From NCBI GenBank assembly GCA_029582155.1, contig CM055895.1, positions 48,270,807 through 48,334,806 on the forward strand: 64,000 bases of DNA. Reading direction: 5' to 3'. Position 1 is the first letter of the stretch, and each line of letters starts with the position of its first letter. The notes beneath the pieces are model-generated. The model saw nothing but the letters and a program-made list of their open reading frames with translations, searched no databases and was not told the origin of the DNA. The stretch is from Panopea generosa. Taxonomy: Eukaryota > Mollusca > Bivalvia > Adapedonta > Hiatellidae. Position numbers and translations under genes: made by a program. Positions 45,397 through 58,000 of this stretch are shown here, piece by piece.

Positions 45397-45448
45397 CTAC
45401 AGGTGCAATTCCTGGAAAAGGATCTACAGCAAACTGTGTCGGCACTAC
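45397..45448 (-). CDS. mini-exon candidate, unknown gene (repeat c)
   Basis: 52 nt between TTGTAG and TGTAG|GTAATA on the minus strand, encoding VVPTQFAVDPFPGIAPV. The length is not a multiple of three, unlike the other two, so it may be decayed or use another donor. Confidence 0.35.
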
Positions 45449-45759
45449 CTACAATCACGGCAAGTGAATATTTCATGATATCAACTTATTTGTGTGCTAA
45501 CATATTAAAGTTTTGTTTGATATTTTAATGTCTTTATTTTTTTTGTCCAAAGCAATATTTAATTGTGTTATTAATGTTTGTTTGAATATTTAGCATCATT
45601 ATTATGCCACTGATGGCTAACAGACGATCAGTTAAGCTAACAACTTGGTTCCTGGAAGGTTAACCAGTACCAGTGCTTGACACACCCCATCTCTGCAAGC
45701 AACTGACAACTTTCCTACTTCAGCATCAGTAACAAATGACAATATATATCAATCATCAC

Positions 45760-45838
45760 TGAGACGGTGACTGTGTGGTGATTTGAACTATGACAATGAA
45801 ATGATAGTCAGACATGCTACTGACTGAGCTAACCGGGC
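45760..45838 (-). mobile_element. tRNA-derived SINE head, GCCCGGTTAGCTCAG family, copy 1
   Basis: On the minus strand GCCCGGTTAGCTCAGTCAGT, then AGCATGTCTGACTATCA and a degenerate box B TAGTTCAAATCACC. Related copies at 53199-53275 and 61050-61142. Confidence 0.6.
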
Positions 45839-46149
45839 ACACCTATTGATGGAATCTAAAATGATATACATACCATTTAATGTATTTAAGTGTATTCATT
45901 TCATTTTTAATGGATATTCTTTATCTTACAATGGTTACCCTAAATAATAACACATTATTTCTTTTAAACAATTGTAAAGTATTCTCAGTGACTCTCCTGT
46001 CATTCTTTTTAAACTCAATTTATAAGAATTTATTTTAACAATTAAACTACCATTATAGTTGTGCTCATCAGAAAAAAACAACAACACAATGACAGGATCT
46101 GAAAACATAAATTGCAATGGATACAATTAAACCATTTTCAAAGATTGGT

Positions 46150-46250
46150 AGAATGTGGGGGGGGGGGGGGGGGGAGTCAAATGGATAGAGTGTTGACTTC
46201 TCATGCCTGAGGTTGCGGGTTTAATCCAAAGCTTGATCAGATGCCTCTCA
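46150..46250 (+). mobile_element. tRNA-like SINE head after a poly-G run
   Basis: AGTCAAATGGATAGAGTG (box-A-like) and GCGGGTTTAATCC (box-B-like) about 30 bp apart. No body recognised. Confidence 0.4.
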
Positions 46251-46659
46251 TAAAACAGTTACTCACCAGCACAGTTGGCTATATAATGATTCAAACTCTT
46301 TACCCCTTGACTGAAAGTGTGACACATTACCCACTTAGTGCAACATATTGCAATTTCTTGAAAGCCTTGTAAAGATTTTTTATTTTGCTTCTTTGGTGAC
46401 AACAAATCGGATGTCAAAATAATTAAAAAGCTGTGCATTAACACCTTATTTATGAGCTTAGTTACCAACCAAGATATTAACCCTGCAGTGGACGGATGTA
46501 CACACACCCTTAGTATAATATTCTTTATTAAATTATCAACCAGACCATACATTGATTTATTGACATGCAATTTAAAACTAAGGCTATTATAGTCAATTAG
46601 TATACTAAACACTTGGTGTGTTTGTTGTGTGTGTGTGTGTGTGGGGGGGGGGGGGGGTG

Positions 46660-46840
46660 TTAGTAGTACGAGAGCACTGAATCTATGTTCGATAGGGGTG
46701 GGTGGGGGTGCTGGAGTTCGATCCTCCGCCACGACTATGTGTGGTGTCCTTGAGTAAGACGCTTTTCCCGCATATGCTTAGTACTGGTTCTACTAAGGAA
46801 GAGCGTGATTTGTCAAAGTTGTAAACTGGTACCAAGTTTC
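46660..46840 (+). mobile_element. tRNA-derived SINE with TGTGTGGTGTCCTT module, copy 1
   Basis: Box-B-like GGAGTTCGATCCTCCGCC, then TATGTGTGGTGTCCTTGAG, CAT of GCATATGCTTAGTACTGG and TTCTA. The same module occurs at 60841-60972 on the other strand, where a complete head is present. Box A is decayed here. Confidence 0.6.
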
Positions 46841-47249
46841 ACAATTGTAGCCTAGTAAAATTAATAAGTTTGAACTAAACTCTAGTTTACATGTACATGA
46901 TTGACTTAAACAAAACATAAACTAAGATTATCACATGTACCTGCGTTTACATCCAACCACTAATTCCATGTAAAAGACATTATTATTACCGAAAGCATTA
47001 ACATTTCATGTTTACTGTCAATCTTGGATTTTAGCGGTAAATAGAAAAATCCGAGTATTCCGAATGTTACAAGTTGATCATGCGCATTGACAGGGAACTT
47101 TCTTGATATTTAGCCTCTAACGATCAGAAAACGCTTCACTATCTAGATTTGATCCCTCCTTCTGTGTCATGTGACGGTTTTGGCACCGCCTTGATGGACA
47201 TTCGGAGCTCCTCGGACACTGCTCTAACGTTTTGGCATCGGACCACCTC

Positions 47250-48556
47250 GCCAATTATCCTAATTGAGCTCGGAGATAAATACCAGCCACATTTGTACTA
47301 CTTTCGGTCCAGTGGACGAAAATAGATAACACTACAACAACAATGGCGGCGTACGGTAGGAACTGCAGTTTTTGTGGGATGATTAATGATAATCGCGACA
47401 ATCTGTTAATGGATGGAAGAAAGCATGAACAGCTGAAGGCGGTCATGATGTTTTATTTCGAGACCATCATACAACAGATTAATACAGTGCGCAGGAACTG
47501 ACAGAATAGACTACTCAATTTTTACAAGTTCTAGAGGTAAATTTTGTCGTAGACTAACCGGTTTTCGCGTAAACGTAAACAAGTTTCTAATTTCATGCAC
47601 TTTGTAAACATTCAATTATTTCAATAAAGTGCAATTGATAACATCACGGTTTAATGCAACTGTTTAAGTACTACATCAAATCCCAACTATACAGCTTCAG
47701 TAAATATAGAAATTATGATTGATAATGGAAAATATGATTATCCAAGTTGAAATTGATTAATTGAATGTTTAGTGTCATTTTTATGCCATCAACATCTAAC
47801 ATATGATTAGCGGTACTTGAATCTCATACTCAAAGAGAGGTAAGCCAGTAAGTGCCTATTTCACTAAGTACTGCGGTTGAATTTAATGCTCGCATCTTCA
47901 ATTTCCCCTTTATCGCACTTCTATAATTTGTGTAAAGTTTACTGCATAAGCTTAAATTCAGAGTACCTCGGCGATCTCTAATACAGTCGAAGTGTACACA
48001 CTGTAAATTGTGTATTGGTGTGTGTTATCGCATTGTTCAAAAGGTGTTATTGGACTCTACAATGCTTAATTGCTTTCAATTACAGTCGTTTCATAACCTG
48101 GTTGATTCGTACCCTAGCCCTGGTCGATGATAATTTTCCATACTCATCTATTAATTTTTTCAATTCTAGAACAGTTGATATCAGTATAAGATATGTTATA
48201 TCAGGTACATATCCCTTGTAAATTAGCGATGTTTGAAATATATTTGAGAGTATTAAAACCCTTCAATTTTATTACCAATAGTTTATAATTTCTAAATTTA
48301 CACTGTCGGCATTGGTTTTACTATTAGATATATATTTGTGAATTGGATTGCTTGTTATATTCATTAACCTTCCGGCAACAGTCTCTCTGATGATTCATAT
48401 AAGATGTTCAGGCTTCTCCACTATTCACCTAGCACTTACATTCTTTAACAGAATTTTGCAAAAGCTTACTTTCTTCTTAATCATGTTTTTTTCTTTGCAT
48501 ATATTTTCTCATTGTAAATTTTATTTAAAATGAAAAACAGTTATATGATGACTTAA
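47250..48556. repeat. inverted duplication, arm 2 (unfilled partner of 27481-30325)
   Basis: Matches the reverse complement of arm 1 from the common 5' flank (CCAATTATCCTAATT at about 47252) through the exon at 47343 to TTTTCTCATTG near 48510 and GATGACTT near 48552. It lacks the three insertions of arm 1, with empty sites near 48160, 48365 and 48420. Confidence 0.88.
47343..47501 (+). pseudogene. first exon of an unknown gene (arm 2 copy, truncated)
   Basis: Reads MAAYGRNCSFCGMINDNRDN, LLMDGRKHEQLKAVMMFYFE and TIIQQINTVRRN, then TGA at 47499-47501 where the arm 1 copy has CWNRPLNFYKF. A second stop (TAG) precedes the shared donor-like AG|GTAAAT. Without the 12-nt duplication seen in arm 1, this copy shows the likely original RNCSFCG. 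The stops suggest this copy is dead. Family not recognised. Confidence 0.55.
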
Positions 48557-49295
48557 CCTGATTAATAAGTTTTATTAGTGAAATATATTTCAATGAATGT
48601 CTTTCACACTTTCACAGAGCTTGAAAATGTGTTTAATTAAGTGTTCTTACCCTACTAGGCTAGTGCTTGCATTCCTTCCTGTGGAGAACCCTGACATTAT
48701 CTATCATTTTCTTTCGTCTCTCAAAGCTGATTCAAGTGGGAGAAATCATTGGTTACCTGCGGATATCAAATGCCATGAAAGATCACAATACCACCCCCCC
48801 CCCCCCCGCCCCACAACAAGAGGTCTCTCGACAAGATATATTAGTTAAATGACATCAACTGTAATGTGCAAAAAATGCATGTGTATGTTGCCAATTGCTC
48901 CGAACCGAGACAACAAATAGTTTCCAAAACAGTTACAAACCAGTTTGGACTCAACATCGGTCCTAAAATGTTAATGTAGAAATAAGAAAAAGTTAAACAT
49001 TAGAGAGGAAGCTGACGGAGGTTTGTTTACTAGTATAATTAATAAGTAATATTTTTAGTATAATTAATATAATACACTTGCATTCATTCTCTAGTTTGGG
49101 CTGTTTCTTTATATATTCAGCTAAAATTATAACACAATACATACTTATATACATAATGGTTCCTGGTGTTGAGTACATCTTTATCTTTATAGTGTAATGT
49201 AGCACACTTTTCTATATGAAAAGAACTCCAGGTTCAAGTCCTGGTGAAGACCTCAACACTTTCAATCATTGCATAGTAAGAAGCCTCCAACAGAT
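48557..49295. other. no gene seen
   Basis: A+T-rich DNA with a poly-C run near 48790; no recognisable frame. Confidence 0.5.
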
Positions 49296-49364
49296 ATCCG
49301 TAGTTGGAATTGAACCAACATCGTCCATCTTAAAGATGGATGTACTTCATTGTACTATAAGGAT
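49296..49364 (-). ncRNA. tRNA-like cloverleaf, copy 2
   Basis: 69 nt, same fold as 38949-39017: acceptor ATCCTTA/TACGGAT (one mismatch), D arm GTAC/GTAC, anticodon stem TCCAT/ATGGA with loop CTTTAAG, T arm GTTGG-TTCAATT-CCAAC. Anticodon UUA. Flanked like copy 1 by AGCCTCCAACAG. Confidence 0.5.
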
Positions 49365-49919
49365 GCATCTTGAAGGTACATTTAGGCACGGCACACTAAT
49401 TATAAATATAACCCTAACTAAGCATGACCCAAAAGTGATTGCAAAATCAGTACATTCCACTCCTATTGATTTGGGTATAAATAATGCAAGTCCCATTTTA
49501 TGAATAATTGCAGCATGCACAATAGTCATGTTACATTTGTATACATTCATATATTTAAAATGAAACTCTTGACTACTATTTTAAGATATTATTATATCAT
49601 GACTTACCAGTTGTATTCTGTGTAATTTAGTTTTGTTGCATGAATTTGTTCTATAATATGAACAAATTATCACAGTTTACTTAATTAATAAATTCACATT
49701 AAAGTATCTAAAAAAAGGTTATTGATAATGGATAGTTTTCACAAAAAAACATAGTAACAAACAAACAAACAAATATTTTATTAGACATAAAAACAGCACT
49801 TGGGTGTTTTATACTCATACCACAAATATCAATGTAAATATAAAACAAAAATTAATCATAATATTGTCAATATTCATCCAAATGAACCCAAAGTTGGCCC
49901 CTGCAGAATATCATTTTCC

Positions 49920-50100
49920 TATGATCCTCTCAAGATGATGATTGCTTATCTCTCACTGCTAAGGTTGTAGGTTAGAGTCATGATTGCTCCAAAAACTTCA
50001 TGCGAGAAAGTTGGCCAGTTACTTGCGGAAGTGTGGCCACCAAAAACTCTATATGTTATTATATAAACTGAATGTTTTGAAAATGGCATTAAAACCCATT
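49920..50100 (+). mobile_element. tRNA-derived SINE (class II tRNA-like head), copy 2
   Basis: Degenerate head (box B AGGTTAGAGTCA) followed by ATTGCTCCAAAAACTTCA, GAAAGTTGGCCAGTTACTTG and CGGAAG, the body shared with 44380-44570. Confidence 0.6.
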
Positions 50101-51955
50101 AAAAAAAGGTATATTTTCTGGAAATACAATCATTTTAAATATTGATAAATATTTGAACATGCGAAATAATTTTGTGAAATGTAGCCAAGGTGTTTGTCTA
50201 TCAAGCCATGGGTTGCAAGTTTGGTCTGCTGTTAAGCATTATGGCCTCTCAAAATCAACATCCAATACTGGATCTACCCAGGACATGAACTCAATATTAA
50301 TTCACAAAAGCTGTATGATCATTTGACAATCACAGCTGAAGCTGCACTTAAAAACTTTAATAATATAGAGACGTTTTTTTAAAAATTTACTTGCATTAAT
50401 TTTATCCATCCTGTGTCGCACTATAATGAGTAAGGCCTTAGGCCTTCTAAAGGACCCCTTATAAATTTCATGCATGGTTAATCATTCCCATGAGTAGGGG
50501 TTTGAAGTACAAATCAAGATGCAGGGGAGTAACGGGGCCCCTTAAATTGTATTACACAGGAATATTTGTGGAAAATAGAAAATAGTGTCACCATGTAATA
50601 ATTCTTATAATATTTTTATGAATAATATTTAATATTGTACCATATTGCTATATTAGAAATTTCTGTAATTAATACAGTTATTATGATTAGATAAATAATC
50701 ACTTGTATATAAACAATCCTCAGTTTTATCAAAGCGTACAAGTAAATAAGCCTATAGTCATGAGGTGTCACATATGTTGTACATCTTGGGCTGGAAGGAA
50801 ATAATAGTGCCAGAATGTTTGCACATTAGTTGTCACAAATTGGGAACATCCTGTATAGTGTAAATGACATGTTGTTTGAGTGATTGGTATAAGTAGTTAA
50901 TGAATGGAACTGACCAATGAAAGAAAGGATTCATTAGGTTGTTAGGGAGTTTAAAGACTATGAGAGAGATGATTGAGTGGTACTAAATATGGGAGGAGTC
51001 TGAGAAGAAAGAGTGTGAAATATGAAAGTATGTAGGTAGTAAGAAAAGGGAGGTTGAAAGGTTAAGTAAGGAAAAAGAGATTGAGGGGTTAGAGTAGGTT
51101 GAGAAGTGCAGGTTAAGATAGTTAGGAAATAAGGAGAAAGAAAGTTAAATAGGGAACATTTGAAGTGAAGAAGAATTAAGATGTTAATGTTAAAGTGAAC
51201 TGTGAGATATGAACTTGATGATTAAATGGAAATTAAAATGATGTAAATTGAATACAAGTGATATAGTAATAATTGAACATTCCCCTAATAGAGATAACGT
51301 TAATATATGGCCAGTTACATACGGCTGATTACAATATTCTCATTTTGTCATTCATTTCATTTGTGTAAAAAAAATGATCAATCTGAACCATTGTGTAATA
51401 AAAATTCAAAATAATTAGACTTGGTTCAATAAAGAAGATTATACTCCCATAAATGTCCAGGATGGACAAAAAAACGGCTTAAATGGGAAGGGTGATGGGC
51501 TTATGACATTATTCTGTTGTTTTTGTATTGAACTTTTTCTTTTATTAAAATGTTCAATTTTTAATTTTCATTATAATTATAGTTTGACATTTGAAAAAAA
51601 AAATCCAGTGGATTAAAAAAAAACAGAAGTTTTTTACAGGTTTTGTAGTTAAGCTGTTGTAAATATTTAAGTAGACTTTATTGTTTCCATCTATTTTTCC
51701 CATACAATTATTATTATTATGAAAAATGCAAATATTTATACTTTAAAGTATTGAAAGAATATGAGAAAAAACAAGCAGTTATAGCAGTTTCAGATGATGC
51801 TGATGTCTGTAAATAAGTAAATGTAACATATATTCTTTAAATCAAAACAGATAATACTGCATACACTTTCTTTGAGATAAAAATATAGTATACAAGTATG
51901 TAACATACAACATATATGGTTATGATGAATACTTCAATGGAGTTATCTTATTTAG
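50101..51955. other. no gene seen
   Basis: A+T-rich sequence; a purine-rich stretch at about 50930-51190 (GAGAGATGATTGAG, GGAAAAAGAGATTGAGGGG type). A possible old SINE body lies near 50180-50345. No frame recognised. Confidence 0.5.
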
Positions 51956-51967
51956 TTTTTTCAACGC

Positions 51968-52285
51968 CAACTGCGGCGTGGTCTAGTGGTAGAGCGTCCG
52001 CCTCGCATGCGGAAGGTCGTGGGTTCAATCCCCGGCCGGGTCATACCAAAGACTTTAAAAATGGTACTAGAAGCTTCCTCGCTTGACGCTCAGCATTTAG
52101 AGGAGAGTTCTAGGTCTGGTCGGCTCCGGTGTCAGTATAATGTGACTGGGTGGGGTATCATACCATGTGTCTGCGGCATGATACTCCAGTGTGACAGCGC
52201 TTACAATACTGTCTCAAGTAGACACCGTCGCGATATGACTGAAAAATTGTTGAAAGTGACGCTAAACACCATACAACAACAACAA
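51968..52285 (+). mobile_element. complete tRNA-Ala-derived SINE with 11-bp target-site duplication
   Basis: Head GCGGCGTGGTCTAGTGGTAG (box A TGGTCTAGTGG), anticodon arm CCGC-CTCGCAT-GCGG with anticodon CGC, and GGGTTCAATCCC (box B). The body includes GGCATGATACTCCA and CTGTCTCAAGTAGACAC. The tail is ATACAACAACAACA. Target duplication TTTTTCAACGC at 51957-51967 and 52286-52296. The body is shared with 28020-28310 and 19975-20215. Confidence 0.85.
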
Positions 52286-52299
52286 TTTTTCAACGCACT

Positions 52300-53198
52300 G
52301 AGTGTGGGTTTTTGTTTCACCAACACCTTCTTTGAATTACTGTCTTAACAGATTTTAGAATGGTGGTTTGCCTATTCTGTAACCAGTTGGACAATTGCAG
52401 AATCCAGTGCAAAAACACTGTTACCTAGAATATATTTCTGTAAACTTACGTTTCCTTGAAGTACTAGTGTGAATGACTGAGTTTGTGTTGGTGAGGCGTT
52501 GGCCTGCTCTCTGCTCATATGGTTTTTGACTGAATTTAAAGAGCAAACTTTCCTTACTAGTAAATGTTTTTTTTCTTAATGTTAGAACAAACTGAAACAC
52601 ATTGGTTTGTACAGTTATTGTATAACTTACCAGTATTTGATACATAATACATAAAAAAAAACTCAGAGTTAATAAATTTACTAAAGAACTTGGAAAGTTT
52701 GCCTCTTAATTTGCAAATATGAAAATGTTATATCAGAAATTTTGTACAGACTACATCATAATTTGTATTTTTTACATTTAATTTTGTTAAATGTTACAAT
52801 GAAATAAAAAATTAGCTTTATATTGTGAAACTGAAAAAAAATCCAATGGTTATTATAAGCCAGTACAGCATTGTTAAACTAAGATCTGCTATACTTTGTA
52901 TAACAACTTATTGAATATCCATATTTAGGTCAAAACAATGCCGTTATCACAATGAAATGGTATATGGCACACTTTATGATCTTGGTCATTGAAAATGATT
53001 CAATTACAGCTATATGTTTTGACTGATAGACCGGTTACCATTGTCTAATTATTAACAACTATGACAGGGAGACAATGTGACCTTTCTAAGCAAAAGAGTC
53101 AGAGCAGTACAAAAAGAATGGTGTTTTCTTTGAAATAGACGAAAATTCAACTTGATATTCAAGGTGAAGTGTTTGGTGTATAGTCCCAGAGACAGCAG
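52300..53198. other. no gene seen
   Basis: A+T-rich intergenic DNA; only short open frames. Confidence 0.5.
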
Positions 53199-53275
53199 GG
53201 CCTGATTAGCTCAGTCGTTAGCGTGTCTGACTATCAATCCAAGGATCATGTATGTGAGTGTTATGTTACAATGTC
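53199..53275 (+). mobile_element. SINE head, GCCCGGTTAGCTCAG family, copy 2
   Basis: GGGCCTGATTAGCTCAGTCG, TTAGCGTGTCTGACTATCAA, then a decayed box B. Matches the heads at 45760-45838 and 61050-61142. Confidence 0.55.
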
Positions 53276-54129
53276 ACCAGATTAAAAGAATCATATTTAA
53301 TTAAGTAAACAAGAAGACATATGCAACAACATTCTCTTTACTAAAAAAATATAATTTTTGGAAGAAATACAACTAAGGTCTCCAAAAGGTATCAGTGTAT
53401 CGTAACCTGTAAAAATAAAGGTCCGTGAACGAATGTGATATGTGTTTACAACTGTCACACGCTACTGTATGGGGCGGCAAAATCTGATGTTGGAAGAACT
53501 TGTGACCAAACCCCAGTTTTACATTACACATAGAAATAAAATAAGTTTAAATCATATACCAAATGTCGGACTGTCGATACAGTAGCGATAGATTTAAGTC
53601 CCAGGTGCGGTACTGGATTAGGTACTAAAATGTGCACCGACAACGACTGGTATTACCCATTACCTTATTTCACAGTCGATGTAAGATATTATTTTTTAAA
53701 CCTAGTTAATTGCTTATAGAGAGTGGATTTTCACATTTACAATGTAAATATTGTATTAAACATCTGCATCCCATTCAGGGTTTCGAAAGGAAATAATATA
53801 ATCTCTTATGGGCCAAAATGTTGTCATGTTATGGGGATTATATTTAACATCGATTTATAAAGGTTAAATTAAAAAGGTTACCCTCTCAATATGCACCTCT
53901 TACAACTTCCAAAAAAACTTGCAGGTTTGTTCAAACGCAATCTTTCATATATGTATGTCTGGGGGGTTTGAAAGTGTAGTTGGTTTTACCGCTAAAACGT
54001 TTAATGTACTCATTTTTACAGTGATGAAATTATAATAATTGTATTAAATCGATATTTAACATGAGTTTATATCAACCACACCACCCGATCCCTGGTATTC
54101 ACTAGTATTGCTTTAATTGAGTACTATGT

Positions 54130-55031
54130 TCACTCTTAATATCAAACAGTTCATTTTTTGAAAGTTTTATATATTCTTTTCTGAGAATATTTCAACGTGT
54201 TTTGAGTCCTTAAACATGAAATTATATGAAATAACCATAATGGCAATCAATCATCCTTTACAGATGTTTTAACGTAGCATAAATTGACTTCACTAACTTG
54301 TTCTGATATTCTTATATGGGAAACTGTACCATTATTTCAATGTTGTGCATACATACTTTTCTGAGAATATTTCAACGTGTTTTCAGTCGTTAAACATGAA
54401 ATAATATGAAATAACCATATGGCAATCAATCATCCTTTACAGATGTCTTAACGTAGTATAAATTGACTTCACTAACTTGTTCTGATATTTCTTATATGGG
54501 AAACTGTACCATTATTTCAATGTTGTGCATACATACTTTTCTGAGAATATTTCAACGTGTTTTCAGTCGTTAAACATGAAATAATATGAAATAACCATAT
54601 GGCAATCAATCATCCTTTACAGATGTCTTAACGTAGTATAAATTGACTTCACTAACTTGTTCTGATATTCTTATATGGGAAACTGTACCATTATTTCAAT
54701 GTTGCGTATACATTCTTTTCTGAGAATATTTCAATGTGTTTTGAGTCGTTAAACATGAAATGATATGAAATAACCATAATGGCAAACAATCATCCTTTAC
54801 AGATGTCTTAAGGTAGCATTAATTGACTTCATTAACTTGTTCTGATATTCTTATATGGTAAACTGTACCGTTATTTCAATGCTGTGTATGCATTCTTTTC
54901 TGAGAATATTTCAACGTGTTTTGAGTCGTTAAACATGAACTGATATGAAATAACCATAATGGCAATCGATCATCCTTTATAGATGTCTTAACGTAGCATT
55001 AATTGACTTCACTAACTTGTTCTGATATTCT
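54130..55031. repeat. 180-bp tandem repeat, about five copies, split by array 2
   Basis: Units of 179-180 bp start with CTTTTCTGAGAATATTTCAA (at about 54176, 54357, 54537, 54715 and 54895). They continue through TCATCCTTTACAGATGTC and GTTCTGATATTCTTATATGG. The last unit is interrupted at TTCTTATA by array 2 and resumes at 58106 (TATATGGGAAACTGTACC), continuing to about 58290. Confidence 0.9.
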
Positions 55032-55035
55032 TATA

Positions 55036-58000
55036 GGCATAGTGCCACCATTGCAAAAAGGAAGTGCTTCCGTGGGGTAGTCGCATAATGGCGGTTGTAA
55101 ATAATCCTCAATTCTTCTTCTTTAAAAATGCATTTTCCTATTTTTAATGCTCATTTTTTTATTTGAATGGCATTATTGATGTATTTTGAACATTTTGATA
55201 GCATTGTCATGTTTGAATTGTGAATTTAGAAAAAAAAAAATGATGCTTGGAAATTGGGGTATGAATTCATGATTTCGGAAGTCTACTTTCACTTTGTCAC
55301 CAGTGTACACACTGAGCAGAAAAAAAATCTCTTATATGACACATGACCCCTACTTTTCTCATCATATTTTGATAGTGCAGAGGTTGACAAACAGTAAAAT
55401 GTAGGTTTCACTTCTTTCATTTGGGACCCTCTATGAATGACAAGCCTTCAAACTTTTATTATTTACTATAGAATAAAGAACAAAAATCAATGGTGGGGTT
55501 ACACCTATAAGAGAGACTTGAGTGAAATGGGGGTGATTTTCCAAAATGTTAATTGTAGGTAAAATAACCTCTTTTCTACACTCTCATAGTATTAAATGAC
55601 AAATTGGAGACATTTGCTTCATAAAAAAACTCATTTTGGCAAGTGTATGCCTCAAATAAAGCATATATGTGCATATTTACATTGAAATTTCATGAAAAAT
55701 CACAAAATTTTGAAGATTTTTTATTTTGGATGATTTAAATGTGCAATTTTTAGCATGTACATTGTATTGAATAATGTATTTTGGTAAGATAATGTCTTCA
55801 GTGTATCATGAGACTGTTTTGGTGTAAAAATTTTAATGGAATTAGGTAAAAAAAAAAATTTATGGGTAAAATTAGTCGAACACATCAAAATTGCATGTCG
55901 GTCAACATCTCGCGCCTGTATATAATGATCATGTAAAAAGTGGTATTTTGACAAAAGTTTCAGTATTTAATGCCTGCAACTTGGCAGTATTACTTCAAAT
56001 TGGTAGTACTTAGCAAAAATGAGGTAATTATGAAATTAAAAAAAAAAGAGTTTCCTTATAAGAGAGACTTGAGTGAAATGTGGGTGATTTTCCAAAATGT
56101 TAATTGTAGGTAAAATAACCTCTTTTCTACACTCTCATAGTATTAAATGACAAATTGGAGACATTTGCTTCATAAAAAAACTCATTTTGGCAAGTGTATG
56201 CCTCAAATAAAGCATATATGTGCATATTTACATTGAAATTTCATGAAAAATCACAAAATTTTGAAGATTTTTTATTTTGGATGATTTAAATGTGCAATTT
56301 TTAGCATGTACATTGTATTGAATAATGTATTTTGGTAAGATAATGTCTTCAGTGTATCATGAGACTGTTTTGGTGTAAAAATTTTAATGGAATTAGGTAA
56401 AAAAAAAATTTATGGGTAAAATTAGTCGAACACATCAAAATTGCATGTCGGTCAACATCTCGCGCCTGTATATAATGATCATGTAAAAAGTGGTATTTTG
56501 ACAAAAGTTTCAGTATTTAATGCCTGCAACTTGGCAGTATTACTTCAAATTGGTAGTACTTAGCAAAAATGAGGTAATTATGAAATTAAAAAAAAAAGAG
56601 TTTCCTTATAGGCATAGTGCCACCATTGCCAAAAGGAAGTGCTTCCGTGGGGTAGTCGCATAATGGCGGTTGTAAATAATCCTCAATTCTTCTTCTTTAA
56701 AAATGCATTTTCCTATTTTTAATGCTCATTTTTTTATTTGAATGGCATTATTGATGTATTTTGAACATATTGATAGCATTGTCATGTTTGAATTGTGAAT
56801 TTAGAAAAAAAAAAATGATGCTTGGAAATTGGGGTATGAATTCATGATTTCGGAAATCTACTTTCACTTTGTCACCAGTGTACACACTGAGCAGAAAAAA
56901 AATCTCTTATATGACACATGACCCCTACTTTTCTCATCATATTTTGATAGTGCAGAGGTTGACAAACAGTAAAATGTAGGTTTCACTTCTTTCATTTGGG
57001 ACCCTCTATGAATGACAAGCCTTCAAACTTTTATTATTTACTATAGAATAAAGAACAAAAATCAATGGTGGGGTTACACCTATAAGAGAGACTTGAGTGA
57101 AATGGGGGTGATTTTCCAAAATGTTAATTGTAGGTAAAATAACCTCTTTTCTACACTCTCATAGTATTAAATGACAAATTGGAGACATTTGCTTCATAAA
57201 AAAACTCATTTTGGCAAGTGTATGCCTCAAATAAAGCATATATGTGCATATTTACATTGAAATTTCATGAAAAATCACAAAATTTTGAAGATTTTTTATT
57301 TTGGATGATTTAAATGTGCAATTTTTAGCATGTACATTGTATTGAATAATGTATTTTGGTAAGATAATGTCTTCAGTGTATCATGAGACTGTTTTGGTGT
57401 AAAAATTTTAATGGAATTAGGTAAAAAAAAAAATTTATGGGTAAAATTAGTCGAACACATCAAAATTGCATGTCGGTCAACATCTCGCGCCTGTATATAA
57501 TGATCATGTAAAAAGTGGTATTTTGACAAAAGTTTCAGTATTTAATGCCTGCAACTTGGCAGTATTACTTCAAATTGGTAGTACTTAGCAAAAATGAGGT
57601 AATTATGAAATTAAAAAAAAAAGAGTTTCCTTATAGGCATAGTGCCACCATTGCCAAAAGGAAGTGCTTCCGTGGGGTAGTCGCATAATGGCGGTTGTAA
57701 ATAATCCTCAATTCTTCTTCTTTAAAAATGCATTTTCCTATTTTTAATGCTCATTTTTTTATTTGAATGGCATTATTGATGTATTTTGAACATTTTGATA
57801 GCATTGTCATGTTTGAATTGTGAATTTAGAAAAAAAAAAATGATGCTTGGAAATTGGGGTATGAATTCATGATTTCGGAAGTCTACTTTCACTTTGTCAC
57901 CAGTGTACACACTGAGCAGAAAAAAAATCTCTTATATGACACATGACCCCTACTTTTCTCATCATATTTTGATAGTGCAGAGGTTGACAAACAGTAAAAT

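Noticed and set aside
46259-46732. 157-codon minus-strand open frame starting MAEDRTPAPPPTP
   Set aside because: Its N-terminal part is the complement of a G-rich repeat and a SINE box B; no conserved domain.
51973-52045. A functional tRNA-Ala gene
   Set aside because: Head lacks a matching acceptor 3' side and is followed by a SINE body, tail and target duplication.
52421-52645. Small minus-strand open frame near a SINE
   Set aside because: No splice signals or recognisable motif; length expected by chance in A+T-rich DNA.
55721-57529. Two identical 77-codon minus-strand proteins
   Set aside because: They are the same segment of repeated element B; array 1 copies of B do not keep the frame and no domain is visible.
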